A DNA stretch of 64,000 nt from Flavobacterium ginsenosidimutans (GTDB lineage: Bacteria; Bacteroidota; Bacteroidia; Flavobacteriales; Flavobacteriaceae). The stretch lies in the NCBI RefSeq assembly GCF_003254625.1, contig NZ_QJRJ01000082.1:1-64000 (forward strand), read 5' to 3'. Below the pieces are notes generated by a model that was not told the origin of the DNA, searched no databases, and was given only the letters and a program-made list of their open reading frames with translations. The translations under genes were made by a program, and so were the position numbers. Shown here piece after piece: positions 11,564 to 20,096 of this stretch. The stretch's first letter is position 1. The number at the start of each line of letters is the position of its first letter.

Positions 11564-12358
11564 ATGAAAAAAATAGTATCGCTATTAATTGTTGTTGCCC
11601 TTTTTTGTTCTTGTAGTGAGTATCAAAAAGCTTTGAAAAATGAAGATGTTGCAGCAAAATTTGACATGGCAACAAAAATGTATGATGCTGGTAAATATTC
11701 AAAGGCAATTCGCCTTTTTGAACAGCTGGCCAGTTCTTACCGAGGAAAACCTCAGGCGGAAAAGCTATTTTACATGTTTTCACAATCGTATTATAAAACA
11801 AAACAATATTATTTAGCTGGATATCAGTTTGAAGCATTTGTTTCAGGTTATCCACGAAGTGAAAAAGTACAGGAAGCTGCGTTTTTAGGCGCATATAGCT
11901 ATTCAAAATTGGCTCCAGTTTATAGTTTAGATCAGACAGATACTGTAAAAGCATTAGAGAAATTACAAGCTTTTATTGATAATTACCCAAATTCAGAATA
12001 TGTTGCGCAGGCAAACGAAACGGTACAGAAACTAAATGGAAAACTGGAGAAAAAAGCATACGAAAATGCTAAAGGTTATAATACAATTTCAGATTATAAA
12101 TCAGCATTAGTAGCTTTTGATAATTTTATTGCTGATTTCCCTGGAACACCTTTTAAAGAAGATGCATTGTTTTATAAATATGATTCTGCATACCAATTAG
12201 CAATAAACAGTATTCCTCAAAAAATGGAAGAACGTTTACATGTAGCGCAGGCTGCTTATGCTAATTTGATGAAGTTTAAAAGCGATACAAAATACAAAAA
12301 ACAGGCAGACGAAATGAATGCCAGAGTTGAAACAGATTTACAAAAATTTACTAAATAA
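11564..12358 (+). CDS. bamD: outer-membrane assembly lipoprotein BamD
   Basis: 264 residues. Lipoprotein signal LLIVVALFCSCSEYQ with the acceptor cysteine in CSEY. The body is a row of TPR units (AAKFDMATKMYDAGKYSKAIRLFEQL, LAGYQFEAFVSGYPRS, ALEKLQAFIDNYPNSEY, ALVAFDNFIADFPGTPF), matching YfiO/BamD. It belongs to the beta-barrel assembly complex at the inner face of the outer membrane. It heads the run bamD-rpoZ-coaBC, with a 9-base gap to rpoZ, and has a good promoter at 11466-11495. Confidence 0.93.
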   Translation: MKKIVSLLIVVALFCSCSEYQKALKNEDVAAKFDMATKMYDAGKYSKAIRLFEQLASSYRGKPQAEKLFYMFSQSYYKTKQYYLAGYQFEAFVSGYPRSEKVQEAAFLGAYSYSKLAPVYSLDQTDTVKALEKLQAFIDNYPNSEYVAQANETVQKLNGKLEKKAYENAKGYNTISDYKSALVAFDNFIADFPGTPFKEDALFYKYDSAYQLAINSIPQKMEERLHVAQAAYANLMKFKSDTKYKKQADEMNARVETDLQKFTK

Positions 12359-12367
12359 AATAAAGTC

Positions 12368-12685
12368 ATGGATTTAAAAAAGACGAATGCTCCTGTAAAC
12401 ACAATAACTTACAATAAAACAGTTATTGAAGAGCCAACAGGAAATGTGTATGAGGCAATTACCATTATGGCTAAAAGAGCAAATCAAATTAATTCAGAGA
12501 TTAAAAAAGAATTGACTGAAAAATTAGAAGAGTTTGCAACTTATAATGATAGTCTAGAAGAAGTTTTTGAAAATAAAGAACAAATTGAAGTTTCTAAATT
12601 TTACGAAAAATTACCAAAACCACACGCTTTAGCTGTTCAAGAATGGTTAGACGGTAAAACTTACCACAGAAGTTCAAATAAATAA
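12368..12685 (+). CDS. rpoZ: RNA polymerase omega subunit (Rpb6-type)
   Basis: 105 residues. The central phrase GNVYEAITIMAKRANQIN matches the Rpb6/omega fold that clamps the C terminus of beta-prime. The C-terminal extension (EEFATYNDSLEEVFENKEQIEVSKFYEKLPKPHALAVQEWL) is typical of the Bacteroidetes form. It sits between bamD and coaBC, the conserved order in this phylum. Confidence 0.93.
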   Translation: MDLKKTNAPVNTITYNKTVIEEPTGNVYEAITIMAKRANQINSEIKKELTEKLEEFATYNDSLEEVFENKEQIEVSKFYEKLPKPHALAVQEWLDGKTYHRSSNK

Positions 12686-12692
12686 TAGTACA

Positions 12693-13907
12693 ATGTCAGT
12701 TTTAAACGGGAAAAAGATTTTACTGGGTGTTTCCGGTGGAATTGCAGCGTATAAAACAGCCACTTTAGTACGACTTTTTATAAAAGCAGGTGCACATGTC
12801 CAAGTGATCATGACACCTGCTTCTAAGGATTTTGTAACCCCACTTACATTATCTACTTTATCAAAAAATCCAGTACATTCAAGTTTCTTTAATCAGGATG
12901 ATGAAGATGAAGTTTGGAACAACCATGTTGAATTAGGTCTTTGGGCCGATTTAATGCTGGTTGCGCCTGCTACTGCAAATACATTATCTAAAATGGCTAC
13001 AGGAAACTGTGACAATCTTTTAATTGCTGCCTATTTATCGGCAAAATGTCCAGTTTATTTTGCGCCTGCAATGGATTTGGATATGTACAAACATCCCTCA
13101 ACTTTATCGAGCTTTGCTGCATTAAAACAGTACGGAAATGTTATGATTCCTGCTGAAAGTGGAGAATTGGCAAGTGGTTTGTCTGGTGAAGGACGAATGG
13201 CTGAACCTGAAAATATTATCGCCTTTTTAGAGGCTGATTTAGAAAGTAAATTGCCTTTAAAAGGAAAAAAAATACTGATTACTGCAGGTCCAACATACGA
13301 AGCAATAGATCCTGTACGTTTTATTGGAAATCATTCTTCAGGAAAAATGGGATTTGATATTGCCAATGAAGCGGCAAGTTTAGGTGCAGAAGTATTTTTA
13401 ATTGCTGGCCCTACACATTATAAGGCTAAAAGCAGTTTGATAAAAGTCGTTGATGTGGTTTCTGCTCAAGAAATGTATGATGCTTGTCATCTATATTTTA
13501 ATGAAGTTGATGTTACGATTGCGGCTGCGGCTGTTGCAGATTATAGACCAAAATTTGTTGCAGATCAAAAGATTAAGAAAAACACAGAGGAATTTTCGAT
13601 TGAACTTGAAAAGACAAAAGATATTTTATCTTCTTTAGGGGCGATCAAAAAGAATCAGTTTTTGATTGGGTTTGCATTAGAAACTGAAAATGAAATTGAA
13701 AATGCTAAGTTGAAAATTCAGAAAAAAAACTTAGATTTGATTGTTTTAAATTCCTTACAAGATAAAGGTGCCGGTTTTAAAAAAGAAACCAATAAAGTAA
13801 CGTTTATTGACAAAAATTTTGAAATTGAACCAATGGAATTAAAATCAAAAGAATCTGTTGCGGCTGATATTTTGAATAAAGTTATTCTGCATTTTTCAAA
13901 ATCATAA
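12693..13907 (+). CDS. coaBC: bifunctional phosphopantothenoylcysteine decarboxylase / phosphopantothenate-cysteine ligase
   Basis: 404 residues, the standard length for the fusion. The N-terminal flavoprotein half has GVSGGIAAYKT, HVELGLWADLMLVAPATANT with the catalytic histidine, and the PAMDLDM loop. The C-terminal CoaB half begins near residue 190 with ITAGPTYEAIDPVRFIGNHSSG and has AAAVADYRP and KIKKN. It performs the second and third steps of coenzyme A synthesis. The last enzyme of the pathway, coaE, is also in the window (19441-20037). It starts 7 bases after rpoZ. Confidence 0.96.
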   Translation: MSVLNGKKILLGVSGGIAAYKTATLVRLFIKAGAHVQVIMTPASKDFVTPLTLSTLSKNPVHSSFFNQDDEDEVWNNHVELGLWADLMLVAPATANTLSKMATGNCDNLLIAAYLSAKCPVYFAPAMDLDMYKHPSTLSSFAALKQYGNVMIPAESGELASGLSGEGRMAEPENIIAFLEADLESKLPLKGKKILITAGPTYEAIDPVRFIGNHSSGKMGFDIANEAASLGAEVFLIAGPTHYKAKSSLIKVVDVVSAQEMYDACHLYFNEVDVTIAAAAVADYRPKFVADQKIKKNTEEFSIELEKTKDILSSLGAIKKNQFLIGFALETENEIENAKLKIQKKNLDLIVLNSLQDKGAGFKKETNKVTFIDKNFEIEPMELKSKESVAADILNKVILHFSKS

Positions 13908-13946
13908 ATTTAAAATACACGCCGAAAGCATAATTTGGAAACAACT

Positions 13947-13954
13947 TATGTTTG
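13947..13954 (+). promoter_or_regulatory. -7 promoter box, TATGTTTG
   Basis: TAnnTTTG match in the 70-base gap between coaBC and the porD-like gene, 23 bases before its ATG. No TTG at 19 bases upstream. It may allow separate transcription of porD-recN. Confidence 0.4.
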
Positions 13955-13977
13955 TAAAATTAAATATATAGACGATT

Positions 13978-14862
13978 ATGAATAAAATAGTTACACTATT
14001 AGTATTTTTAAGCTTTGGTTTTGTACAGGCTCAACAGCTAAACTGTACAGTAACTATTAATACAGAACGTCTAACAAATCCAAACAATCAGGTTTTTAAG
14101 ACGCTTCAGACTTCTTTGTCTGAATTTGTAAATAAAACAGATTGGACTGGAGCAACTCTTAAACAGAATGAAAGAATTAACTGTTCGATGTATATTACTT
14201 TGTCATCAAACAGTTCAGATCAATTTACAGGAACAATTCAAGTTCAATCTTCAAGATTGATCTTTAATTCTACTTATTCTTCTCCAGTTTTAAATTACAA
14301 CGATAAAGATTTCAATTTTAGATATACTGAGTACGAACCACTCTTGTTTAATCCAACTACTTATGAGTCAAATTTGGTTTCTGTTGTATCTTATTATTGC
14401 TATTTAATTTTAGGAATGGATGCTGATACTTTCCAGATGGGAGCAGGAAATCAGTATCTTCAAACAGCGCAAAATATTGCCAATGTAGCACAACAAGGCG
14501 GATTTAAAGGCTGGAGTCAGGCAGACGGAATTCAGAATCGTTATTACCTAATTAACGATATGATTGCGCCAACGTACAGTGACTTACGTCAGGTAATGTT
14601 TGCTTATCATAATGGTTTAGACGGAATGACTGTTGATTTAAAAGCTTCTAAAGAAAAAATAAAATCTTCATTAATGCTTATTGGTAAATTGAATTCGGTT
14701 AAGCCAAATGCTTTTATAACCCGTGTTTTCTTTGATGCAAAATCAGATGAAATTGTTTCTATTTTTTCTGGCGGGCCAAGTATTACAATTACCGATTTAA
14801 CAGATGTTTTAAATAAAGTGTCTCCGTTAAATTCTACCAAATGGTCACAGATTAAATATTAA
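13978..14862 (+). CDS. porD: PorD-like (DUF4835) type IX secretion-associated protein
   Basis: 294 residues with a signal peptide (LVFLSFGFVQA|QQ). The N-terminal QLNCTVTINTERL and the block LLFNPTTYESNLVSVVSYYCYLILGMDADTF identify the DUF4835 family, annotated in Bacteroidetes as the T9SS-associated protein PorD (from memory). Placement between coaBC and recN is the conserved order of this family. It probably acts in the periplasm or outer membrane. Its biochemical role in secretion is not visible from the sequence. Confidence 0.78.
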   Translation: MNKIVTLLVFLSFGFVQAQQLNCTVTINTERLTNPNNQVFKTLQTSLSEFVNKTDWTGATLKQNERINCSMYITLSSNSSDQFTGTIQVQSSRLIFNSTYSSPVLNYNDKDFNFRYTEYEPLLFNPTTYESNLVSVVSYYCYLILGMDADTFQMGAGNQYLQTAQNIANVAQQGGFKGWSQADGIQNRYYLINDMIAPTYSDLRQVMFAYHNGLDGMTVDLKASKEKIKSSLMLIGKLNSVKPNAFITRVFFDAKSDEIVSIFSGGPSITITDLTDVLNKVSPLNSTKWSQIKY

Positions 14863-14917
14863 AATCTGTTTTCAAATTTATAATCTTCCTTAACCTTTAT
14901 TTTTATAAAATTGCCCT

Positions 14918-16570
14918 ATGATTACTTCACTGTCAATTAAAAATTATGCTCTTATTGAAAAGCTAGCTATAGATTTTTCTAAAGGTTTTTCTATAATTAC
15001 AGGTGAGACAGGAGCAGGGAAATCTATTATTTTGGGAGCTATCGGTCTTGTTTTAGGAAAGAGAGCTGATCTTACTTCTTTAAAAAATAAAGAAGAAAAA
15101 TGTGTCATTGAAGCACAATTTGAAATCGGAAAATATAATTTAAAAGAGTTTTTTGAAGCTAATGATTTAGATTATGAAGATGAAACAATCATTAGAAGAG
15201 AAATTCTGCCTTCAGGTAAATCCCGCGCTTTTATAAATGACAGTCCTGTAAACCTTCAGGAATTGCAAGATTTGAGTCTGTATTTAATTGATATTCATTC
15301 GCAGCAGCAAACTCAGGAATTATCAGAAGAAAATGTTCAGTTTAAAATTATTGATGCGATTGCAAATAATGTAGAAATAATCGCTGAATATCAAAAACTG
15401 CTTAAATCTTATAAATCAGATAAATCGAAATTGAACGCTTTGCTTAAAAAACAAAGCGATGCTGGAAAAGAGCAAGAATACCATACATTTTTATTGAATG
15501 AATTGGTTGCGGCTCAATTGAAATCTGGTGAGCAAGAAGAATTAGAAGCTGACTACGAAAAGCTAAATAACGTTGAGATAATTAAAGAATCTCTAGATAG
15601 ATCTTTAGCAATTGCAAATGAAGAGCAGTTTGGTGTTTTTCATAATTTAAATGAAATTAAAAATGCATTGCAAAAAATAGCTCCTTTTTCTGTAGAATAT
15701 CAGAATTTGTTTGAAAGAATAACAAGTTTAACTATTGAATTTGATGATGTTTCTAAGGAATTAGTAAACTGTTCAGAAAAATTATTGAATGATCCAGTAC
15801 AATTGGAGTTGGTAAGTCAAAAATTACAATTGATTTATAATTTGCAGAAAAAACATCAGGCAAATTCTGTAGATGATTTGCTTCAAATTCAGTCTGATTT
15901 AGGAAATTCTTTATTGGAGCTGGATAATATGGACGAAGAAATAGCTTCTTTATCTAAAATTATCGAAGAAAAAGCTTCTGAACTAGATGATTATGCATCT
16001 AAAATACATTCAAATAGAGTAAATGCAATTCCGAAATTATCAGAACAGTTAATTTCAATTTTAGAAACATTAGGAATGCCGAATGCTCGTTTTAATATGG
16101 AGCTCCTTCCTTCAGAAGCTTATTTCCAAAATGGAAAAGATGAATTGCAATTCTTATTTTCTGCCAATAAAGGAACCGATTTCGGTTTATTGAAAAAAGT
16201 AGCCTCTGGCGGAGAAATGTCTCGTATTATGTTGGCTGTCAAAGCAATTTTGGCTAAATATTCCAAATTGCCAACATTGATTTTTGACGAAATTGATACT
16301 GGAGTTTCTGGAGAAATTGCAATCAGAATGGGTGAGATTATGAAAGAAATGAGCTCAACAATGCAGATATTTGCTATCACACATTTACCGCAGATTGCAG
16401 CAAAAGGAGATTCTCACTTCAAAGTTTCTAAATCTACTATTGGAGACGATACGCAGTCAGAGCTGAAACTTTTATCACAAGAAGATCGAATTATCGAAAT
16501 TGCTCAAATGTTATCTGGAGCAAATATTTCAGATTCGGCATTAAATCACGCAAAACAATTATTGAATTAA
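14918..16570 (+). CDS. recN: DNA repair ATPase RecN
   Basis: 550 residues, normal for RecN. An SMC-like ABC ATPase split by a coiled coil: Walker A GETGAGKSIILGA near the N terminus, long charged helices in the middle, then the signature VASGGEMSRIMLAVKAIL and Walker B PTLIFDEIDTGVSGEIA, ending with the H-loop AITHLPQIAA. It acts early in double-strand break repair. The ATG is preceded by TAAAATTG, close to but not matching the -7 box. Confidence 0.97.
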   Translation: MITSLSIKNYALIEKLAIDFSKGFSIITGETGAGKSIILGAIGLVLGKRADLTSLKNKEEKCVIEAQFEIGKYNLKEFFEANDLDYEDETIIRREILPSGKSRAFINDSPVNLQELQDLSLYLIDIHSQQQTQELSEENVQFKIIDAIANNVEIIAEYQKLLKSYKSDKSKLNALLKKQSDAGKEQEYHTFLLNELVAAQLKSGEQEELEADYEKLNNVEIIKESLDRSLAIANEEQFGVFHNLNEIKNALQKIAPFSVEYQNLFERITSLTIEFDDVSKELVNCSEKLLNDPVQLELVSQKLQLIYNLQKKHQANSVDDLLQIQSDLGNSLLELDNMDEEIASLSKIIEEKASELDDYASKIHSNRVNAIPKLSEQLISILETLGMPNARFNMELLPSEAYFQNGKDELQFLFSANKGTDFGLLKKVASGGEMSRIMLAVKAILAKYSKLPTLIFDEIDTGVSGEIAIRMGEIMKEMSSTMQIFAITHLPQIAAKGDSHFKVSKSTIGDDTQSELKLLSQEDRIIEIAQMLSGANISDSALNHAKQLLN

Positions 16571-16579
16571 AATACCACA

Positions 16580-17101
16580 ATGGAAAGTCTAAGTTTTTAC
16601 GAAAATCAGTTTATAAAAGCAGATTCGTTAATTTCTGAGGGAAACTCAGCAGATGCCAAAGAATTGCTAGAAGAAATACTATCTCAGTATCCTGATTTTG
16701 GAAAAGCACACAATCATTTAGGATGGATTTATTACAATAAGCTAAGCGATTTCGAAAAAGGAATTTACCACTATAAATTGGCCATGAAATTTGATCCTAA
16801 ATATCCTGCGCCATATTTAAATTATACTTATTTGCTAATTGATATTGGAAGATATGAAGAAGCAAAAAAGCATATTGATTTTACTAAAGCAAATTTAGAA
16901 AACGCTGATAACTCTTCTTATAACAGTGAATTAGGTAGAATGGCGGAATATGAAAACCAATATACCGACGCTTACAACTTTTATAAAGAAGCGAAGAAAA
17001 ATGCATTAAACCCAAATTTTATTGACAATATGAGCGCTAATATGAAAAGGGTTAAGGATAAAATGTCTATTTTTGAAAAATTAAAACTGAAATTGAAATA
17101 A
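16580..17101 (+). CDS. tetratricopeptide-repeat protein
   Basis: 173 residues made of about four TPR units (ALISEGNSADAKELLEEILSQYP-like, then AHNHLGWIYYNKLSDFEKGIYHY, LNYTYLLIDIGRYEEAKKHI and YNSELGRMAEYENQYTDAYNFYKEA). No signal peptide, so probably cytoplasmic. It starts 10 bases after recN and ends 22 before fabV, so it is probably in the same transcript. TPR proteins mediate protein contacts; the partner is unknown. Confidence 0.8.
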   Translation: MESLSFYENQFIKADSLISEGNSADAKELLEEILSQYPDFGKAHNHLGWIYYNKLSDFEKGIYHYKLAMKFDPKYPAPYLNYTYLLIDIGRYEEAKKHIDFTKANLENADNSSYNSELGRMAEYENQYTDAYNFYKEAKKNALNPNFIDNMSANMKRVKDKMSIFEKLKLKLK

Positions 17102-17122
17102 TACAAAAAAAATAATTGCAAG

Positions 17123-18313
17123 ATGATTATAGAACCTAGAATGAGAGGATTTATTTGTTTGACTGCCCACCCAACGGGAGCTGAGCAAAATGTAAAAAAT
17201 CAAATCGAATACGTAAAATCTAAAGGAGAAATCGCTGGTGCTAAAAAAGTTTTAGTTATTGGTGCTTCTACAGGTTTCGGATTGGCTTCAAGAATTACTA
17301 GTGCTTTTGGTTCTGGTGCATCAACAATTGGAGTGTTTTTTGAAAAACCACCAGTTGAAGGAAAAACAGCTTCTCCAGGATGGTATAATTCTGCAGCATT
17401 CGAAAAAGAAGCTAATAAAGCAGGTTTATATGCAAAAAGTATTAACGGGGATGCTTTCTCAAACGAAATTAAAAGAGAAACGCTAGATTTAATCAAAGCT
17501 GATTTAGGACAAGTTGATCTTGTTATTTATAGTTTAGCTTCACCAGTACGTACAAATCCAAATACAGGTGTTACGCACCGTTCAGTTTTAAAACCTATCG
17601 GACAAACATTTACAAATAAAACTGTTGATTTCCATACAGGAAAAGTTTCAGATGTTTCTATCGCTCCTGCAAACGAGGAAGATATTGAAAATACTGTAGC
17701 AGTTATGGGAGGTGAAGACTGGGCAATGTGGATTGATGCTTTGAAAGCTGAAAATTTATTGGCTGAAGGAGCTGTAACAGTTGCTTATTCTTATATTGGA
17801 CCATCATTAACTGAAGCAGTTTACAGAAAAGGAACAATCGGTCGTGCAAAAGATCACTTAGAAGCTACTGCATTTACTATCGAAGATTCTTTAAAATCTA
17901 TTGGAGGAAAAGCTTATGTTTCTGTAAATAAAGCTTTAGTTACTCAAGCAAGTTCTGCAATTCCAGTAATTCCATTATATATTTCTCTTTTATATAAAAT
18001 CATGAAAGAAGAAGGAATTCACGAAGGTTGTATTGAGCAAATTCAGCGTTTATTCCAAGACAGATTATACAATGGTTCTGAAGTTCCTGTTGATGAAAAG
18101 GGAAGAATCAGAATTGATGACTGGGAAATGCGTGAGGACGTTCAGGAAAAAGTGGCTAAATTATGGTTAGAAGCAACTACAGAAACATTGCCAGAAATTG
18201 GTGATTTAGCTGGTTATAGAAGTGATTTCTTAAATCTATTCGGATTTGAAGTGCCTGGTGTTGATTATAATGCAGACACAAACGAAGTTGTTGAGATTGA
18301 AAGTATCAAATAA
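17123..18313 (+). CDS. fabV: trans-2-enoyl-CoA/ACP reductase FabV
   Basis: 396 residues, normal for FabV. The NADH-binding loop is VLVIGASTGFGLASRI. The catalytic Tyr-x8-Lys motif is in EAVYRKGTIGRAKDHLE. The family start MIIEPRMRGFICLTAHPTG and the DWEMREDVQ stretch are present. It catalyses the last step of the fatty acid elongation cycle. FabV enzymes are generally less triclosan-sensitive than FabI (family knowledge). A clear terminator follows at 18336-18368. Confidence 0.97.
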   Translation: MIIEPRMRGFICLTAHPTGAEQNVKNQIEYVKSKGEIAGAKKVLVIGASTGFGLASRITSAFGSGASTIGVFFEKPPVEGKTASPGWYNSAAFEKEANKAGLYAKSINGDAFSNEIKRETLDLIKADLGQVDLVIYSLASPVRTNPNTGVTHRSVLKPIGQTFTNKTVDFHTGKVSDVSIAPANEEDIENTVAVMGGEDWAMWIDALKAENLLAEGAVTVAYSYIGPSLTEAVYRKGTIGRAKDHLEATAFTIEDSLKSIGGKAYVSVNKALVTQASSAIPVIPLYISLLYKIMKEEGIHEGCIEQIQRLFQDRLYNGSEVPVDEKGRIRIDDWEMREDVQEKVAKLWLEATTETLPEIGDLAGYRSDFLNLFGFEVPGVDYNADTNEVVEIESIK

Positions 18314-18335
18314 CAATATTTTACTAAGTAAAACG

Positions 18336-18368
18336 AAAAACCATCAGCCAAAAGTTGATGGTTTTTTT
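18336..18368 (+). terminator. intrinsic terminator after fabV
   Basis: AAAAACCATCA pairs with TGATGGTTTTT around a 9-base loop, with a 7-T run at the end. Confidence 0.85.
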
Positions 18369-18380
18369 GTTAATATACCA

Positions 18381-18388
18381 TATCTTTG
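18381..18388 (+). promoter_or_regulatory. -7 promoter box, TATCTTTG
   Basis: Exact TAnnTTTG match between the fabV terminator and the glycosyltransferase. A potential TTG start at 18386 lies inside this box, so that start is unlikely and the ATG at 18440 is preferred. Confidence 0.6.
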
Positions 18389-18439
18389 TTAAAATTTTAC
18401 AACATTAAAAATATACCCTTTAATAACGCGCATTCTGCT

Positions 18440-19438
18440 ATGATTTTTTCTTTAATTATACCCGTGTATAATCGTCCGGATGAAGTTGATGAGCTTTTAG
18501 AAAGTCTCTCAAAATCTGATTATAATGAAGCTTTTGAAATTGTTCTTGTCGAAGATGGATCTTCAATTCCATGTCGAGATGTGGTGATGAATTATCAAGG
18601 AAAATTAAATATATCATATTATTTTAAAGAAAATTCAGGACCGGGAGATTCCAGAAATTTTGGGATGGAGAGAGCAAGAGGCGATTATTTTATCATTTTT
18701 GATTCAGATTGTATTATTCCGTCGCAATATTTGACAGAAGTTCGAAATGAATTAGACAGCAATTATGTAGATTGTTTTGGAGGTCCAGATAAAGCTCTAG
18801 ATAGCTTTTCTGATATTCAGAAAGCCATCAATTTTGCTATGACTTCCTTTTTGACAACTGGTGGAATTAGAGGTGGTTCTGAGAAGATAAACAAATTTCA
18901 GCCGCGTAGTTTCAATATGGGAATTTCTAAAAAAGCTTTTGAAGCATCAAAAGGTTTCGGAAACATTCATCCAGGAGAAGATCCTGATTTATCGATTCGT
19001 TTATGGAATTTAGGTTTTGAAACAAGACTGTTTAAAGAAGCTTATGTGTACCACAAAAGAAGAATTGATTGGGAAAAATTTTCTATTCAGGTTAATAAAT
19101 TTGGAATTGCTAGACCAATTTTAAATAGCTGGTATCCAGAACATAATAAACTAACTTTTTTCTTTCCTACCTTGTTTATTCTAGGATTATTATTAGCTTT
19201 TTTATTGTTAATTTTCAATATTGATATTTTATTACAATTATATTTCGTATATTTCGTTATAATTTTTCTTACAGCTAGTATTCAAAATAAAAGTATTAAG
19301 ATTGGATATCTATCTGTAATTGCAGTGTGGAAACAATTTTTTGGTTATGGAACAGGATTTCTTAAATCATATATTAAAGTGATTTTGTTAAAGAAAAAAC
19401 CACAAGAAGCTTTTCCGCGTATGTTTTTTAAATTATAA
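18440..19438 (+). CDS. family 2 glycosyltransferase, membrane-anchored
   Basis: 332 residues from the ATG at 18440 (an in-frame TTG 54 bases earlier lies within the promoter box). The GT-A fold begins at once with MIFSLIIPVYNRPDEVDELL. EIVLVEDGSS, GPGDSRNFGMERARGDYFIIFDSDCIIP (metal-binding DSD) and GEDPDLSIRLWNLGF (general-base region) follow. Two or three membrane helices end the protein (LTFFFPTLFILGLLLAFLLL). It transfers sugar from a nucleotide donor, probably onto a lipid or polysaccharide at the cytoplasmic face. Acceptor unknown. It ends two bases before coaE. Confidence 0.9.
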   Translation: MIFSLIIPVYNRPDEVDELLESLSKSDYNEAFEIVLVEDGSSIPCRDVVMNYQGKLNISYYFKENSGPGDSRNFGMERARGDYFIIFDSDCIIPSQYLTEVRNELDSNYVDCFGGPDKALDSFSDIQKAINFAMTSFLTTGGIRGGSEKINKFQPRSFNMGISKKAFEASKGFGNIHPGEDPDLSIRLWNLGFETRLFKEAYVYHKRRIDWEKFSIQVNKFGIARPILNSWYPEHNKLTFFFPTLFILGLLLAFLLLIFNIDILLQLYFVYFVIIFLTASIQNKSIKIGYLSVIAVWKQFFGYGTGFLKSYIKVILLKKKPQEAFPRMFFKL

Positions 19439-19440
19439 GA

Positions 19441-20037
19441 ATGACAAAAGTTATTGGTCTTACAGGAGGAATTGGCAGTGGTAAAACAACTATTGCAAAC
19501 TATTTTGAAGAAATGGGCGTTCCTGTTTATATCGCTGATGATGGTGCCAAAAGAGTAATGCAATCAAAAAATATTCTAGCAGAAGTGAAATCTGTTTTTG
19601 GCGGCAGTATTTTTGATGGAGAAGTTTTAGATAGAGCAAAATTAGCTCAGATCGTTTTTAATGATAAAGAACAATTAGCAAAATTAAATGCAATTGTGCA
19701 TCCAGCTGTAAAAAGTGATTTTGAGTCTTGGATGAAAAAGCATGAAAATCATGATTATGTTATGTACGAAGCAGCCATTTTATTTGAAAGCGGACGTTAT
19801 AAAGATTGTGATGTAATTATAACCGTTACAGCTCCAGAAGAAGTAAGGATAGAACGTGTTATAAAGAGAGATAAAACTACTAGGGAACAAGTTTTAAGCA
19901 GAATGAAAATGCAGTGGAATGACGAAAAACGAATTTCTGAGAGCAATTTCGTGATTAATAACAATAATCTTAAAAAAGCTAAAGAAGAAGTTGTTAAAAT
20001 TCTTAAAATTTTAAATATAAAACAAAAACAGTCTTAA
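19441..20037 (+). CDS. coaE: dephospho-CoA kinase
   Basis: 198 residues. P-loop GLTGGIGSGKTTIANYF at the N terminus, then VYIADDGAKRVM, IVHPAVKSDFESW and YEAAILFESGRYKDCDVIITVTAP, all typical of CoaE. It phosphorylates the ribose 3'-OH of dephospho-CoA, the final step of coenzyme A synthesis. It follows the glycosyltransferase with a 2-base gap, so the two are probably co-transcribed. Confidence 0.96.
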   Translation: MTKVIGLTGGIGSGKTTIANYFEEMGVPVYIADDGAKRVMQSKNILAEVKSVFGGSIFDGEVLDRAKLAQIVFNDKEQLAKLNAIVHPAVKSDFESWMKKHENHDYVMYEAAILFESGRYKDCDVIITVTAPEEVRIERVIKRDKTTREQVLSRMKMQWNDEKRISESNFVINNNNLKKAKEEVVKILKILNIKQKQS

Positions 20038-20083
20038 ATGTTAATATTTGGTTAATGTATTATTTAGTATATTGTTAAAATAT

Positions 20084-20091
20084 TAATTTTG
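20084..20091 (+). promoter_or_regulatory. -7 box TAATTTTG placed 5 bases before the histidine kinase ATG
   Basis: TAnnTTTG match directly followed by TTTCG and the ATG at 20097. With a start site 4-6 bases after the box, the mRNA would begin at or near its start codon. The -33 element is only TTT at the expected place. Confidence 0.5.
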
Positions 20092-20096
20092 TTTCG

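Noticed and set aside
18386-18439. Longer glycosyltransferase reading from a TTG at 18386
   Set aside because: The TTG lies inside the TATCTTTG promoter box, so it would be untranscribed. The GT2 fold starts directly at the ATG 18440.
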